Below, piece after piece: positions 37,401 to 52,947 of a DNA stretch of 64,000 nucleotides (its first letter is position 1; the number at the start of each line of letters is the position of its first letter). The stretch is from positions 4,650,001 through 4,714,000 of the forward strand of contig JAHBZQ010000001.1 of NCBI GenBank assembly GCA_019635355.1. The letters run 5' to 3'. Source of the stretch: Rhizobacter sp. (GTDB taxonomy: Bacteria > Pseudomonadota > Gammaproteobacteria > Burkholderiales > Burkholderiaceae_C). The notes beneath the pieces are model-generated. The model was not told the DNA's origin, did no database searches, and saw only the letters and a program-made list of their open reading frames with translations. The position numbers and the translations under genes are program-made.

Positions 37401-39151
37401 CCGCTGGCAAGCTCGGCGCCAACGTGCTGACGCACCTGCTGGGCCAGACGGTGGAAGAACTCGACGGCAAGCTCGCGGCCTACCGCAAGGCCTGGAAGGA
37501 TGCGGGCCACCCGGGTGAGGGCTACGTGACCCTGATGCTGCACACCTTCGTCGGCCCCGACGAAGCCGAGGTGCGCGCCAAGGTCAAGCAGCCGCTGATC
37601 GACTACCTCAAGACCTCGCTCAACCTCGTCAAGCAATACGCCTGGTCCTTCCCCGCGTTCAAGAAGCGCGAGGGCATGGACGGCCCCAACTCCACCGCCA
37701 GCCTCGATCTGCAAAGCCTCAACGACGAGGAGATGCAAGGCCTGATGGAGCACTCGTTCAACCGCTACTACGAGACCAGCGGCCTCTTTGGCACGCCCGA
37801 GAGCTGCCTGAAGCAGGTCGACGCGATCAAGGCGATCGGCGTCGACGAAGTGGCCTGCCTGATCGACTTCGGCGTCGACTCGCCCTCGGTGCTGGCCCAC
37901 CTCGAATACCTGAACGAGCTGCGCAAGAACGCCACGCCGCGCCGCACGGCCGCCAGCGCCAACACCGACTACTCCATCCCCACGCTGCTCAAGCGCCACC
38001 AGGCCACGCATCTGCAATGCACGCCGTCGATGGCGCGCATGCTGCTGCTCGACCCGGCCGCGGCCGACGGCCTGCGCGGCCTCAAGCGCATGATGGTCGG
38101 CGGCGAAGCGCTGCAGGCGCCGCTCGCCCGCGAGCTGAAGGGCGCCATCAGCGCAAGCGGCCACCTGATGAACATGTACGGCCCGACCGAGACGACGATC
38201 TGGTCGTCGGTGCACCGGGTCGACACGGTCGACGGCATCGTGCCGCTCGGCAAGCCGCTCGCCAACCAGGCGATCTACATCCTCGACACCCGCCAGCAGC
38301 CCACACCCGTCGGCGTGCCGGGCGAACTCGTGATCGGCGGCAAGGGCGTGGTGCGCGGTTACCTGCACCGCCCCGAACTCACCGCCGAGCGCTTCCTGCC
38401 GCACCCGATCAAGGGCGCGGCGGGCGGCCGTGTCTACCGCACCGGCGACTTGGCGCGCCTGCGTGACGATGGCTCGCTCGAATTCCTCGGCCGCTTCGAC
38501 CACCAGGTGAAGGTGCGCGGCTACCGCATCGAGCTCGGCGAGATCGAGGCCTCGCTCCTGAGCCACACCGGCGTGCGCGAGACGGTCGTCGTCGCGCGTG
38601 AAGACACGCCGGGCGACGTGCGCCTCGTGGCCTACATCGTGCCGTCGGCCAAAGACAGCGCCCCCGCGGCCGAGCTGAAGGAGCACCTGCGCACCCGCAT
38701 GCCCGACTTCATGGTGCCGGCGCACTTCGTGACGCTCGATGCGCTGCCGCAGACGCCCAACGGCAAGATCGACCGCAAGCAGTTGCCTGCGCCCGAAGCC
38801 AGCAAGGCGCCGCTCGCCGCTGAAAGTTTCGTCGCTCCCGCCAACGATCTCGAAGAGCAGATCGCCGCCATCTGGAAAGACGTGCTCAAGCTGCCGCAGG
38901 TCGGCTCGCGCGACAACTTCTTCGACCTCGGCGGCCACTCGCTGCTGGCCGTGCAGGCGCACCGCCGCCTGCGGGACGCGCTGCAGCGCGACATCTCCAT
39001 CACCGACATCTTCCGCTTCCCCACCATCCAGAGCCTCTCCGCCTTCCTGGGCGAGGGCGGCGTGGACGACGCGGGTGCGAAGGCCGGCAATGCCCGCGCG
39101 CAGGGCCGCCGCGCGGTGATGCAGCAGCGCCGCCAGGCGTCTCGCGTCTGA
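34469..39151 (+). CDS. NRPS: formyltransferase / half-condensation / adenylation with embedded luciferase-like monooxygenase / carrier
   Basis: A 1560-residue megasynthase of the MupA/Atu3671 type. Residues 1-300 are formyltransferase-like, with catalytic N-x-H in INFHDGPLPEYAG and Asp in DQGDIL. Residues about 310-555 resemble only the second half of a condensation domain and lack HHxxxDG. The adenylation domain starts near 559: A3 YTSGSTGKPKG (705), A4 FDISVLEL (753). A flavin luciferase-like monooxygenase is inserted at about 790-1150 (WTPERHFHAFGGLYPNP). Then A5 NMYGPTETT, A7 YRTGDLARL, A8 and A10 NGKIDRKQL follow. The carrier DNFFDLGGHSLLAVQ has Ser near 1490. It probably loads, oxidises and perhaps formylates an amino acid. 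The ATG follows AAGAGAAAAC. Confidence 0.92.
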   Translation: MANSVRSVLIGSESLLIQCGQVLEQAGHQIVAVVTTRVAIRRWAAEKGIRVLADSAALLAAQDIRPFDYLFSITNLSVLSPEVIAMPTRAAINFHDGPLPEYAGLNTPVWAMLNGEGRHGITWHMMTSAVDQGDILVQRRFDLSEGETALTLNTKCFEAGMESFEELVRGLSDGTLQGRPQTEGVQKYFGRKDRPAAACAIRWDEPASKIATLVRALDFGTYANPIGAAKALYNGQLVIVPELRVTETASTQPAGTIVSANEHAVVVATADVDVEFKRLETLDGKPRFLNCPVLNLRTGARFDVLDAATADQLSAINASLSAHETFWLRRLETQTPLELPYIDRSAAPVATQWQQLDAALPAGDADARIAALVGYLARLTDKDGFDLGFADPALRRVVGAAPAWFAQQVQLRVSLDFSRGFDALRASVADELATLRKRVGYASDIVARSPELRAAAAQKDPRVQPVALLIVDSLGDAAALPGSELTIAVTADGAHSRWVFDASKLSRTTVAAMQQQAAELLKAAEANATRALAELPLWDAAERSRVLDQWNATDAPARTDACVHRLFEEQAARTPNATAVTCEDQSLSYDELNRRANQLARRLKSLGVGPDVLVGLCAERSVEMMVGLIAIHKAGGAYVPLDPSYPKDRIAYMVEDSKVPVLLTQDRVELPKHSAKVIKLDTDWASIATESAEPFDGGAEPQHLAYVIYTSGSTGKPKGVMVEHRNVVNFFAGMDHHLGEDGPGTWVAVTSLSFDISVLELCWTLTRGFHVVIATGEERSGAAPRGAAAARPLDFSLFYFSANEAEGEGQEKHDKYKLLLEGAKYGDQHGFSAVWTPERHFHAFGGLYPNPAVAGAAIAAVTERIKIRAGSVVLPLHHPLRVAEEWSVVDNISKGRVGISFASGWQPNDFVLKPENFADNKNIMLRNIETVRKLWRGEKCSFPGATGNEVEVGILPRPVQKDLPYWVTSAGNPETFIAAGKLGANVLTHLLGQTVEELDGKLAAYRKAWKDAGHPGEGYVTLMLHTFVGPDEAEVRAKVKQPLIDYLKTSLNLVKQYAWSFPAFKKREGMDGPNSTASLDLQSLNDEEMQGLMEHSFNRYYETSGLFGTPESCLKQVDAIKAIGVDEVACLIDFGVDSPSVLAHLEYLNELRKNATPRRTAASANTDYSIPTLLKRHQATHLQCTPSMARMLLLDPAAADGLRGLKRMMVGGEALQAPLARELKGAISASGHLMNMYGPTETTIWSSVHRVDTVDGIVPLGKPLANQAIYILDTRQQPTPVGVPGELVIGGKGVVRGYLHRPELTAERFLPHPIKGAAGGRVYRTGDLARLRDDGSLEFLGRFDHQVKVRGYRIELGEIEASLLSHTGVRETVVVAREDTPGDVRLVAYIVPSAKDSAPAAELKEHLRTRMPDFMVPAHFVTLDALPQTPNGKIDRKQLPAPEASKAPLAAESFVAPANDLEEQIAAIWKDVLKLPQVGSRDNFFDLGGHSLLAVQAHRRLRDALQRDISITDIFRFPTIQSLSAFLGEGGVDDAGAKAGNARAQGRRAVMQQRRQASRV

Positions 39152-39230
39152 GCCTGGCGTCTGACATTTCCAAACACAGAACACCGATGAACCGCTCGAC
39201 AGAGGCAGGCTGCCCGCAGGGAAACACCGC

Positions 39231-45754
<6,524 letters not shown>

Positions 45755-45758
<4 letters not shown>

Positions 45759-46990
45759 GCACCAAAGACCTGTACGAACTCGGCGAGATGCCGCCGCTCG
45801 GCCATGTGCCGGCGAAGATGTATGCGAGCCTGATCCGCCCCGAGCGTTATGGCGAGCCGGAGCAGGCGTTCCAGGTCGAGGTGGTCGACACGCCGAAGCC
45901 CGGCCCGAAGCAGGTGCTGGTCTACGTCATGGCCGCAGGCATCAACTACAACAACGTGTGGGCCGCGCTCGGCACGCCCGTCGACGTGGTTGCCGCGCGC
46001 CGCAAGCAGAACCCAGCGGCCGAAGCCTTCCACATCGGCGGCTCCGATGCCTCGGGCATCGTGTGGGCGGTGGGCGAGGGCGTGAGCCAGGTGAAGGTGG
46101 GTGACGAGGTCGTGCTCTCGTGCGCCATGTGGGACGAGAACGCCGCCGACATCCAGGCCGGTGCCGACCCCATCACGTCGACCAGCTGCAAGATCTGGGG
46201 CTACGAAGAGAACTGGGGTTCGTTCGCGCAGTTCACCCGCGTCGACGAGTACCAGTGTTTCAAGAAGCCTCCGAAGCTTTCGTGGGAGGCCGCGGCCGCC
46301 TACATGCTCGTGGGCGCCACCGCCTACCGCCAGCTGATGGGCTGGGAGCCGCACACCGTGAAGCCAGGCGACCCGGTGCTGATCTGGGGTGGCTCGGGTG
46401 GCCTCGGCTCGATGGCCATCCAGATCGTCAAGGCCAAGGGCGGCATCCCGATCGCCGTGGTCTCGTCGGAAAGCCGCATGGAGCACTGCCGCAAGCTCGG
46501 CGCGCACGGCGTGATCAACCGCACCGACCCCGCCTTCACCCACTGGGGCCGCCTGCCCGACACCGCCGACGCCGCGGCGTATGCCGAGTGGATGAAGGGC
46601 GCCAACGCCTTCCGCAAGAAGTGGTCGGAAGTGCTGGGCTCGCGCCAGGGCCCGCGCATCGTGCTCGAGCACCCGGGCGAGTCGACCATCCCGACGTCCA
46701 TTCTGGTGTGCGACAACGCCGGCATGGTGGTGATCTGCGCAGGCACCACCGGCTACAACGCCGACGTGGACCTGCGCTACCTGTGGATGCGCCAGAAGCG
46801 CCTGCAGGGCTCGCACTTCGCCAACACCGAGCAGTGCAAGGCGCTGAACGACCTGGTGATCGACGGCCTGGTCGACCCGGCGCTGGCCGGCGTCTACGAG
46901 TTCGACGAAGTGGGCAAGGCGCACCAGCTGCTGCACACCAACACCCACCCGTCGGGCAACCTGGCGATCCGGGTCAACGCGCGGGCATGA
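45755..46990 (+). CDS. ccr: crotonyl-CoA carboxylase/reductase
   Basis: A 411-residue zinc-free MDR family enzyme that reductively carboxylates 2-enoyl-CoA to alkylmalonyl-CoA. The CCR-type N-terminus (GEMPPLGHVPAKMYASLIRPERYGEP), the long GINYNNVWAALGTPVD block, NADPH site WGGSGGLGSMAIQ and the GRLPDTADAAAYAEWMKGA insertion match this family rather than simple quinone reductases. Directly coupled to the PKS (ATGA overlap), it probably makes an ethylmalonyl-CoA or longer extender for the AT. A primary ethylmalonyl-CoA pathway role is less likely because no mutases are nearby. Confidence 0.92.
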
Positions 46991-47985
46991 CCGGGGCAGT
47001 CGACACGCCGAAGCTCTTGGTGTCGATCGTCGCCTACAAAGGCGCCGATCTCACCATCGACTGCCTGCGCTCCATCGAGCCGGAGTTGCCGTCGGTGCCC
47101 GGCGTGCGGGTCATCGTGGTCGACAACGCGTCGCCCGATGGTGCGGCCGACAAGGTCCAGCAGGCCATCGACGAGCACGGCTGGGGCACCTGGGCCACGC
47201 TGATCCGCGCGCCCGGCAACCACGGCTTCGCCGCCGGCAACAACATCGCGATCCGCGAGCGGCAGGACGCCGACCACGTGCTGCTGCTCAACCCCGACAC
47301 GATCGTGCGGCCCGGCGCCTTGCGCACGCTGCTCGACTTCATCGAAGCCCACCCCCAGGTCGGCATCGCCGGTGGCCGCAGCGAAGACCTCGACGCCACG
47401 CCGCAGATGTGCTGTTTCCGTTTCCCGAATGCAGTGAACGAGGTGCTGGGCTACCTGGGCATCGGCCTCCTCGACCGCCTGTTCGCGAAGCGCCTCACGC
47501 GCGTCGGCATCCCACAGCAACCGGTGCCGGTCGACTGGGTGTCGGGTGCGTTCATGCTGATCCGCAAGGCCGTGATCGACCAGATCGGCCTGATGGACGA
47601 GACCTACTTCCTCTATTTCGAAGAGACCGACTACACCCGCCGCGCCAAGCTCGCCGGCTGGGAGGTGTGGCACGTGCCGCAGGCGCGCATCGTGCACCTG
47701 GTGGGCCAGTCGAGCGGCGTGACCGTGCGCAACGCGCCGAAGAAGCGGGTGCCCGGTTATTGGTTCGACTCTCGCCGGCGCTACTTCGTGCTGCACCACG
47801 GGCGCCTGTACACCGCGCTGGCCGACATCGGCGTCGTGCTGGCCTACCCGGTCGGCCGGCTGCTCGATGCGCTGCGCCGCAAGCCGAACCGCCACGCGCC
47901 GCATTTCATCGGCGACTTCGTGCGCCACAGCGCGGTGCTGCGCGGAGAGCCCGGCCCGCTGCAGCTGCGGCGCGCGGAAACATGA
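46987..47985 (+). CDS. family 2 glycosyltransferase (rhamnosyltransferase-like)
   Basis: A 332-residue GT2 enzyme. It shows VSIVAYKGADLTIDCLRSI, VIVVDNASPDG, NHGFAAGNNIAI, the DxD site LLLNPDTIVRP, and the acceptor/catalytic region GLMDETYFLYFEETDYTRRAKLAGW. This set is typical of WbbL/rhamnosyltransferase-like proteins. The ATG at 46987 overlaps the CCR stop (ATGA). It is a close relative of the next gene, so the two probably arose by duplication. It may glycosylate either the assembly-line product or the EPS. Confidence 0.9.
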   Translation: MTGAVDTPKLLVSIVAYKGADLTIDCLRSIEPELPSVPGVRVIVVDNASPDGAADKVQQAIDEHGWGTWATLIRAPGNHGFAAGNNIAIRERQDADHVLLLNPDTIVRPGALRTLLDFIEAHPQVGIAGGRSEDLDATPQMCCFRFPNAVNEVLGYLGIGLLDRLFAKRLTRVGIPQQPVPVDWVSGAFMLIRKAVIDQIGLMDETYFLYFEETDYTRRAKLAGWEVWHVPQARIVHLVGQSSGVTVRNAPKKRVPGYWFDSRRRYFVLHHGRLYTALADIGVVLAYPVGRLLDALRRKPNRHAPHFIGDFVRHSAVLRGEPGPLQLRRAET

Positions 47986-49019
47986 CGATGCAGCCCGCGC
48001 GGGTGCAGGTCGTCATCGTCAACTACAAGACCGGCCGGCTCGCGGTCGATTGCCTGCGGTCGCTGGTCGAGGAAGTGGCCGCGGTGCCGGGCACCGTCGT
48101 GACCGTGGTCGACAACCGCTCGGGTGACGATTCGGTCGACGTGATCGGCCGGGCGATCGAAGCCGAAGGGTGGTCGTCGTGGGCTCGGCTGCTCCCGGCC
48201 CCGGTCAACGGTGGCTTCTCGTATGGCAACAACTTCGCCGTGCGGCCCACACTCGCCGACCCGAACGGCCCGGCCTACTACTGGCTGCTGAACCCCGACA
48301 CGCGCATCAAGCCGGGTGCCCTGCGCACCCTCGTGGACTTCCTCGACGCGCACCCCAAGGCCGGCATCGCCGGCAGCCGGTTCCTGCTGGAAAGCGGCGA
48401 GCCCTGGCCTTACGCCTTCCATTTCCCCAGCATCTGGAGCGAACTCGCCGGGGGCCTGCGGCTGAGCCTGGTCGCCCGCTTGCTGAAACACCGCGCGGGC
48501 CTGCGGCCGATGGGCGAGGAGCCCGCCGAGGCCGACTGGCTTCCCGGGGCCAGCCTGCTCGTGCGCCGCGAGGTCTTCCAGACCATCGGCCTCATGGACG
48601 AGGGCTATTTCCTTTATTTCGAAGAAACCGACTTCTGCCTCGCCGCCCGCCGCGCCGGCTGGCAAACGTGGCACGTCCCGCAAAGCGTGGTGCTGCACCT
48701 GGTCGGCCAGAGCACGCAGGTCAGCGGCCACCACGCGGCGAAGAACCGGCGACCGGCGTACTGGTTTGAGTCGCGCCGCCGTTACTGGGTCAAGAACCAC
48801 GGCTGGCTGTATGCGGCTGCCACCGATCTCCTCTGGGTGCTGGCCTTCCTCACCTACAAGCTGAGAAGCGTCGTGCAGCGCAAGTCGGGCGAGTACCCTC
48901 CGCACTTCCTTGGCGACTTCCTGCGCCACTCCGCAATGTTCCACCGCGGCCTGCCGGGCAACGCAGCCGTTTCGCCGTCTCCTGACCATGGCCATCCAGA
49001 TCGTTCCCCACAGCGCTGA
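47982..49019 (+). CDS. family 2 glycosyltransferase (rhamnosyltransferase-like)
   Basis: A 345-residue paralogue of the preceding glycosyltransferase: VQVVIVNYKTGRLAVDCLRSL, VTVVDNRSGDDSV, NGGFSYGNNFAV, LLNPDTRIKPGALR, and GLMDEGYFLYFEETDFCLAARRAGW. It is coupled to the preceding gene by ATGA. Its 3' end overlaps the next gene by 32 bp. The last 20 residues are Pro/Ser/His-rich and look like read-through into the overlap. Confidence 0.9.
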   Translation: MTMQPARVQVVIVNYKTGRLAVDCLRSLVEEVAAVPGTVVTVVDNRSGDDSVDVIGRAIEAEGWSSWARLLPAPVNGGFSYGNNFAVRPTLADPNGPAYYWLLNPDTRIKPGALRTLVDFLDAHPKAGIAGSRFLLESGEPWPYAFHFPSIWSELAGGLRLSLVARLLKHRAGLRPMGEEPAEADWLPGASLLVRREVFQTIGLMDEGYFLYFEETDFCLAARRAGWQTWHVPQSVVLHLVGQSTQVSGHHAAKNRRPAYWFESRRRYWVKNHGWLYAAATDLLWVLAFLTYKLRSVVQRKSGEYPPHFLGDFLRHSAMFHRGLPGNAAVSPSPDHGHPDRSPQR

Positions 49020-50112
49020 ATGGCGCGAGGCCGTGCAGGCCTTCAACGAGCGCATGCGTGCCGGCGGCTCCGGCTGGAGCTTCTACGTCGACCCGGTGCC
49101 CGACTGGATCCCGCCGCGCGATGGCCAGAACGTCTGGCGCGAGTACCACCTCGCGGTGGAAGACGGCGAAGCGGTGCGCGGCTGCTTCGCGCTCAAGCCG
49201 CAAGACTGGCTCATCAACGGCCAGATCCAGGTCGTGACCGACTGGCAGGGCCCGTTCTCCGAAGGTGTGATCGACACCCGCCACGGCATGCTGGGCCTGC
49301 GCATGATCCGCGACATGCTCAAGAAGCGCCCCCTGCTCTACAGCTGGGGCCACGGCGGCGACGACCAGCCGGTGGTGCAGATGCTGCGCAAGATGAACTG
49401 GCTCCTGCACCCGACGCCGTTCTGCCTGCTGGTGGTCAAGCCCTTCCGCTTCCTGCGGCTCAACGCCTTGCTGCGCCAGACGCCGGCGCGCCGGGCCTTG
49501 CTCGATCTGGGGGCATTCACCGGCCTTGGCTGGCTGGGCCTCAAGGCGCTGCACCTCGGCGCCAAGCTCAAGGCCAAGGGCGGCGGCTTCAAGGCCCGTG
49601 CGATGGAAGTGCCCAACTTCGGCCCCTGGGCCGATGCCCTGTGGGAGCGTTGCAAGAGCAGCTACCGCGCCATTGCGGTGCGCGATGCGGCCTCGATGAA
49701 CGCGCTGGCCCCCGAAGGGGCTTGGCCGCCGGTCACCCGCCTCAAGATCGAGCGCGACGGCCAGGTCATCGGCTGGGCGCTGGTGATGGACACGCACATG
49801 AAAGGCGAGCACCGTTTCGGTGACCTGCACGTGGGCTCCATCGTCGACACCCTGGCCCTGCCATCGCAGGCGGGCGAGGTGGTGCATGCCGCGACCCGGC
49901 ACCTGGTGGCCAAGGGGGTGGACATCGTCGTCTCCAACCAGGCTCACCCTGACTGGGCCCAGGGTTTTGCGCAAAACGGCTACGCGGTCCTACCGAACAA
50001 GCGGCTCTTCGCCATGTCGCCGCAGCTGCAGGAAGCGCTGGCGCCCTTCACCGAAGTGTCAAAAGGCCTGCACCTGACAAATATGGACGGTCACGGCCCC
50101 ATGGCCCTCTAG
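48988..50112 (+). CDS. GNAT-like acyltransferase domain protein
   Basis: A 374-residue protein with two acetyltransferase-like halves. The first half shows EYHLAVEDGEAVRGCFALKPQ followed by FSEGVIDTRHGMLGLRMIRDMLKKRP. The second shows LKIERDGQVIGWALVMDTHM and VGSIVDTLALPSQAGEVVHAATRHL. The pattern suggests a double GNAT or FemAB-like fold, but I cannot name the family with certainty. It could acylate a sugar or amine, or move an acyl group from the carrier protein. It starts inside the upstream glycosyltransferase gene, which suggests coupling. Confidence 0.65.
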   Translation: MAIQIVPHSAEWREAVQAFNERMRAGGSGWSFYVDPVPDWIPPRDGQNVWREYHLAVEDGEAVRGCFALKPQDWLINGQIQVVTDWQGPFSEGVIDTRHGMLGLRMIRDMLKKRPLLYSWGHGGDDQPVVQMLRKMNWLLHPTPFCLLVVKPFRFLRLNALLRQTPARRALLDLGAFTGLGWLGLKALHLGAKLKAKGGGFKARAMEVPNFGPWADALWERCKSSYRAIAVRDAASMNALAPEGAWPPVTRLKIERDGQVIGWALVMDTHMKGEHRFGDLHVGSIVDTLALPSQAGEVVHAATRHLVAKGVDIVVSNQAHPDWAQGFAQNGYAVLPNKRLFAMSPQLQEALAPFTEVSKGLHLTNMDGHGPMAL

Positions 50113-50196
50113 TGCCCTGGCTTCGCGGGATTGCTTTTGACTTGACTTCGTGCCGATACTTTCGGCTCGAAAAAACCTGTTACCCGGGACGCCGTC

Positions 50197-51060
50197 ATGG
50201 AAACCGCATCTGAACTCGCCGTCCGCCTGACCAAGGCTTCGCGCAAGAAGCACTGGGACGTCTACAACACCTTCGAATGGCCCGAGGCGCTCGACGCCAA
50301 CGCCTGGTACATGCCGCCCGAGCTGATCTCGCTCTACGGCACGCCCGCCTGGGACGCGTTGACCGAAGAGCAGCAAAAACGCCTGAGCCTCTACGAACTC
50401 GGTAATTTTTTCAGCCTCGTGCTGCAAGGCGAACGCCCACTGGTCGCCGGTCTCGTCGACCGCCTCTACGCCAAGGGCAACACCACCTCCGTCAACGAGT
50501 ACCTGCACCATTTCGTCGACGAAGAGAACAAGCACATGGTGATGTTCGGCGAGTTCTGCAACCGCTACGTCGGCAAGGTGTACCCCGAGAAAAAGATCAT
50601 CCTGCCGCGCGAATACGCCAAGGGCGAGGAAGAGGTGGCCTTCTATTGCAAGGTGATGGTCGTCGAGGAACTGGGCGACTTCTACAACCTCGCGATCGAG
50701 AAAGACGAGCGCTGCGACGCGCTGGTGCGCGAGGTCAACAAGGTGCACCACATCGACGAAGCGCGCCACCTGGCCTTCGGCCGCGTGCAGCTGGCCGAGC
50801 TCTTCAACAAGTTCGCACCCGGCTGGTCGGCCGAGACGCTGGCCGGCTTCCGCCAGTGGCTGGGCGACTACCTGCGCGCCTCCTGGGGCGACTACTACAA
50901 CCCGACCATGTACCGCGACGCGGGCCTCGCCGACTCCTACGAGCTGCGCCAGATGGCCATGAGCCACCCGGTGTGCGCCGAGTTCCGCAAGCGCGCCTCG
51001 TCCAAGGTCGTCAACTACTTCATCAAGACCGGCCTGCTGGTCGAGGAGCCCGCGCTCTGA
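50197..51060 (+). CDS. AurF-like diiron oxygenase
   Basis: A 287-residue helical protein with iron-binding motifs of the AurF/CmlI N-oxygenase family: a Glu in LYELGNFF, the E-x2-H pair in DEENKHMVMF, a Glu in VVEELGDFY, and HHIDEARHLAFGR. Such enzymes oxidise amines to hydroxylamine or nitro groups, and some relatives hydroxylate carrier-bound amino acids. It is followed by a free-standing carrier protein and an adenylation enzyme, so a carrier-tethered amino acid is a likely substrate. It begins a new cluster segment after an 84-bp gap. Confidence 0.82.
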   Translation: METASELAVRLTKASRKKHWDVYNTFEWPEALDANAWYMPPELISLYGTPAWDALTEEQQKRLSLYELGNFFSLVLQGERPLVAGLVDRLYAKGNTTSVNEYLHHFVDEENKHMVMFGEFCNRYVGKVYPEKKIILPREYAKGEEEVAFYCKVMVVEELGDFYNLAIEKDERCDALVREVNKVHHIDEARHLAFGRVQLAELFNKFAPGWSAETLAGFRQWLGDYLRASWGDYYNPTMYRDAGLADSYELRQMAMSHPVCAEFRKRASSKVVNYFIKTGLLVEEPAL

Positions 51061-51091
51061 GCGGCGGGCCACCTCCACGGACTCCAAACAC

Positions 51092-51343
51092 ATGCAAGAA
51101 CAAGAGATCAGGGCCAAGCTCCGCGACTGGATCGTCAAGCACTCCAAGGCCCCGGGCAAGGCGAACTTCAGCGACGACACCAAGATTCTCGAAGAGGGCA
51201 TCCTGTCCTCGCTCGACATCGTCGAGTTCGTGCTCTTCATCGAAAGCCTGCGCGGCGAAGACATCGACACCGACGACATCGAGCCCGCGGTCTTCACCAG
51301 CATCAACACGCTGTACACGGCGTTCTTCACCCAGGTGGCCTGA
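51092..51343 (+). CDS. acyl/peptidyl carrier protein
   Basis: An 83-residue carrier protein. The phosphopantetheine serine is in EEGILSSLDIVEFVLF, where the motif is LSS rather than the classical DSL. The acidic helix following it (ESLRGEDIDTDDIE) is typical. It probably carries the amino acid activated by the next gene. The stop shares one base with the ATG of the adenylation gene (TGATG). Confidence 0.9.
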   Translation: MQEQEIRAKLRDWIVKHSKAPGKANFSDDTKILEEGILSSLDIVEFVLFIESLRGEDIDTDDIEPAVFTSINTLYTAFFTQVA

Positions 51344-52947
51344 TGCCCCACGACGCACGCAGCCTTCGCAGCGGCTTCCTCCAGTCGGCAGCACGGCACG
51401 GCGATCGGCCGGCGCTGCAGCTTGACGGGGTGGTGCTGAGCTACGGCGAGCTGCGGGTTCGTGCGGCCTCGTTCGCGCAGACGCTGCAGCAGCACGCGCC
51501 GGCCGGCGAGCCCGCGTTGACGGCCGTGTTCGCGCACCGCTCGATCACGGCCTATGCCGGCGTGCTGGGCGGCCTGTTTCGTGGCCACGGCTACGTGCCG
51601 CTCAACCCCGGCTTCCCGACCGACCGCACGCGCGGCATGCTGATCCGCTCGGAGTGCCAGAGCCTGATCGTCGACGCCCACGGCGCGGCGCAGCTCGGCG
51701 AAGTGCTGCAAGGCGTGGAGCGCCCGCTGGTGCTGCTGCTGCCCGACCATGACGACGTGACGGCGCTCGCCGCCCTGTGGCCGCAGCACTGCTTCCTCGG
51801 CAAGGCCGACCTCGTCGACGGCAGCGGCTGGACCGAAGGCCCGGTCGACCCGAGCGGCATTGCGTATCTGCTCTTCACCTCGGGCAGCACCGGCCAGCCC
51901 AAGGGTGTGATGGTGGCGCACCGCAACGCGGTGCCGTATGTCGATGCGATGGTCGAGCGCTATGGCGTCACCGAGCACGACCGCTTCTCCCAGACCTTCG
52001 ACCTGACCTTCGACCTCTCGGTGCACGACATGTTCGTCTGCTGGGAGCGTGGCGCCTGCCTGTGCGCGCCGACGAACGGCCAGAAGATGTTCCCCGGCAA
52101 GTACATCACCGACTGCGGCATCACCATGTGGTTCTCGGTGCCGTCGACCGCGGTGCTGATGAACAAGCTCAAGATGCTCAAGCCCGGCAAGTACCCGGGC
52201 TTGCGCTACAGCCTCTTCTGCGGCGAGGCGCTGCCGGTCGAGATCGTGCAGAAGTGGGCCGAGGCCGCGCCGCAGTCGATCATCGAGAACCTCTATGGCC
52301 CGACCGAGCTGACCATCGCCTGCACGCTTTACCGCTGGAACAACGAGACCTCGCCGGCACAAGCCGAGATGGGCGTCGTGCCCATCGGCGAGCCGTACCC
52401 GGGCATGAAGGTGCTGGTGGCCGACGAGCAACTGCACGAAGTGCCAGTCGGCGAGGCTGGCGAACTGTTGATGACCGGCCCGCAGCTCACGCTCGGCTAC
52501 TACAAGGACGCCGATCGCACGGCCGCCGCCTTCGTCGTGCCCCCGGGCCAGAGCGAGGTCTATTACCGCACCGGCGACCGTGTGCGCCGCCCGCAGCCGG
52601 GCCAGCCGCTCGTCTACTTCGGCCGCATCGACAACCAGATCAAGATCCAGGGCTACCGCGTGGAACTGGGCGAGATCGAGGCGGTGATGCGGCAGGAGGC
52701 TGGCGTCGACGTGGCCATCGCGATCGGCTGGCCGGTGAGTGCCAGTGGCGCCGACGGCATCGTCGGCTTCCTGGGGGCGGACGCGGCTGACGTCGATGCC
52801 ATCCGCCAGCGTGTGATCTCGCGCCTGCCGCCCTACATGCACCCGAGCGAGTTGCGCCTCGTCTCCGAATTCCCCCTCAACGCGAACGGCAAGGTCGACC
52901 GCAAGGCGCTGCTGGCATCGCTCGCACAACCGGCCGCCGTCGCATGA
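51343..52947 (+). CDS. free-standing amino acid adenylation enzyme (ANL superfamily)
   Basis: A 534-residue acyl/aminoacyl-AMP ligase. It shows A3 LFTSGSTGQPKGVMV, A4 FDLTFDLSVHDM, A5 NLYGPTELTIA, A7 YYRTGDRVRR, A8 GRIDNQIKIQGYRVELGEIE and the final lysine in NGKVDRKALL. The Asp in the A4 region that contacts an alpha-amino group is present, so an amino acid substrate is likely. It resembles DltA-like enzymes and exosortase-linked ligases. Its carrier is probably the protein encoded immediately upstream. The specificity is not read with confidence. Confidence 0.9.
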   Translation: MPHDARSLRSGFLQSAARHGDRPALQLDGVVLSYGELRVRAASFAQTLQQHAPAGEPALTAVFAHRSITAYAGVLGGLFRGHGYVPLNPGFPTDRTRGMLIRSECQSLIVDAHGAAQLGEVLQGVERPLVLLLPDHDDVTALAALWPQHCFLGKADLVDGSGWTEGPVDPSGIAYLLFTSGSTGQPKGVMVAHRNAVPYVDAMVERYGVTEHDRFSQTFDLTFDLSVHDMFVCWERGACLCAPTNGQKMFPGKYITDCGITMWFSVPSTAVLMNKLKMLKPGKYPGLRYSLFCGEALPVEIVQKWAEAAPQSIIENLYGPTELTIACTLYRWNNETSPAQAEMGVVPIGEPYPGMKVLVADEQLHEVPVGEAGELLMTGPQLTLGYYKDADRTAAAFVVPPGQSEVYYRTGDRVRRPQPGQPLVYFGRIDNQIKIQGYRVELGEIEAVMRQEAGVDVAIAIGWPVSASGADGIVGFLGADAADVDAIRQRVISRLPPYMHPSELRLVSEFPLNANGKVDRKALLASLAQPAAVA

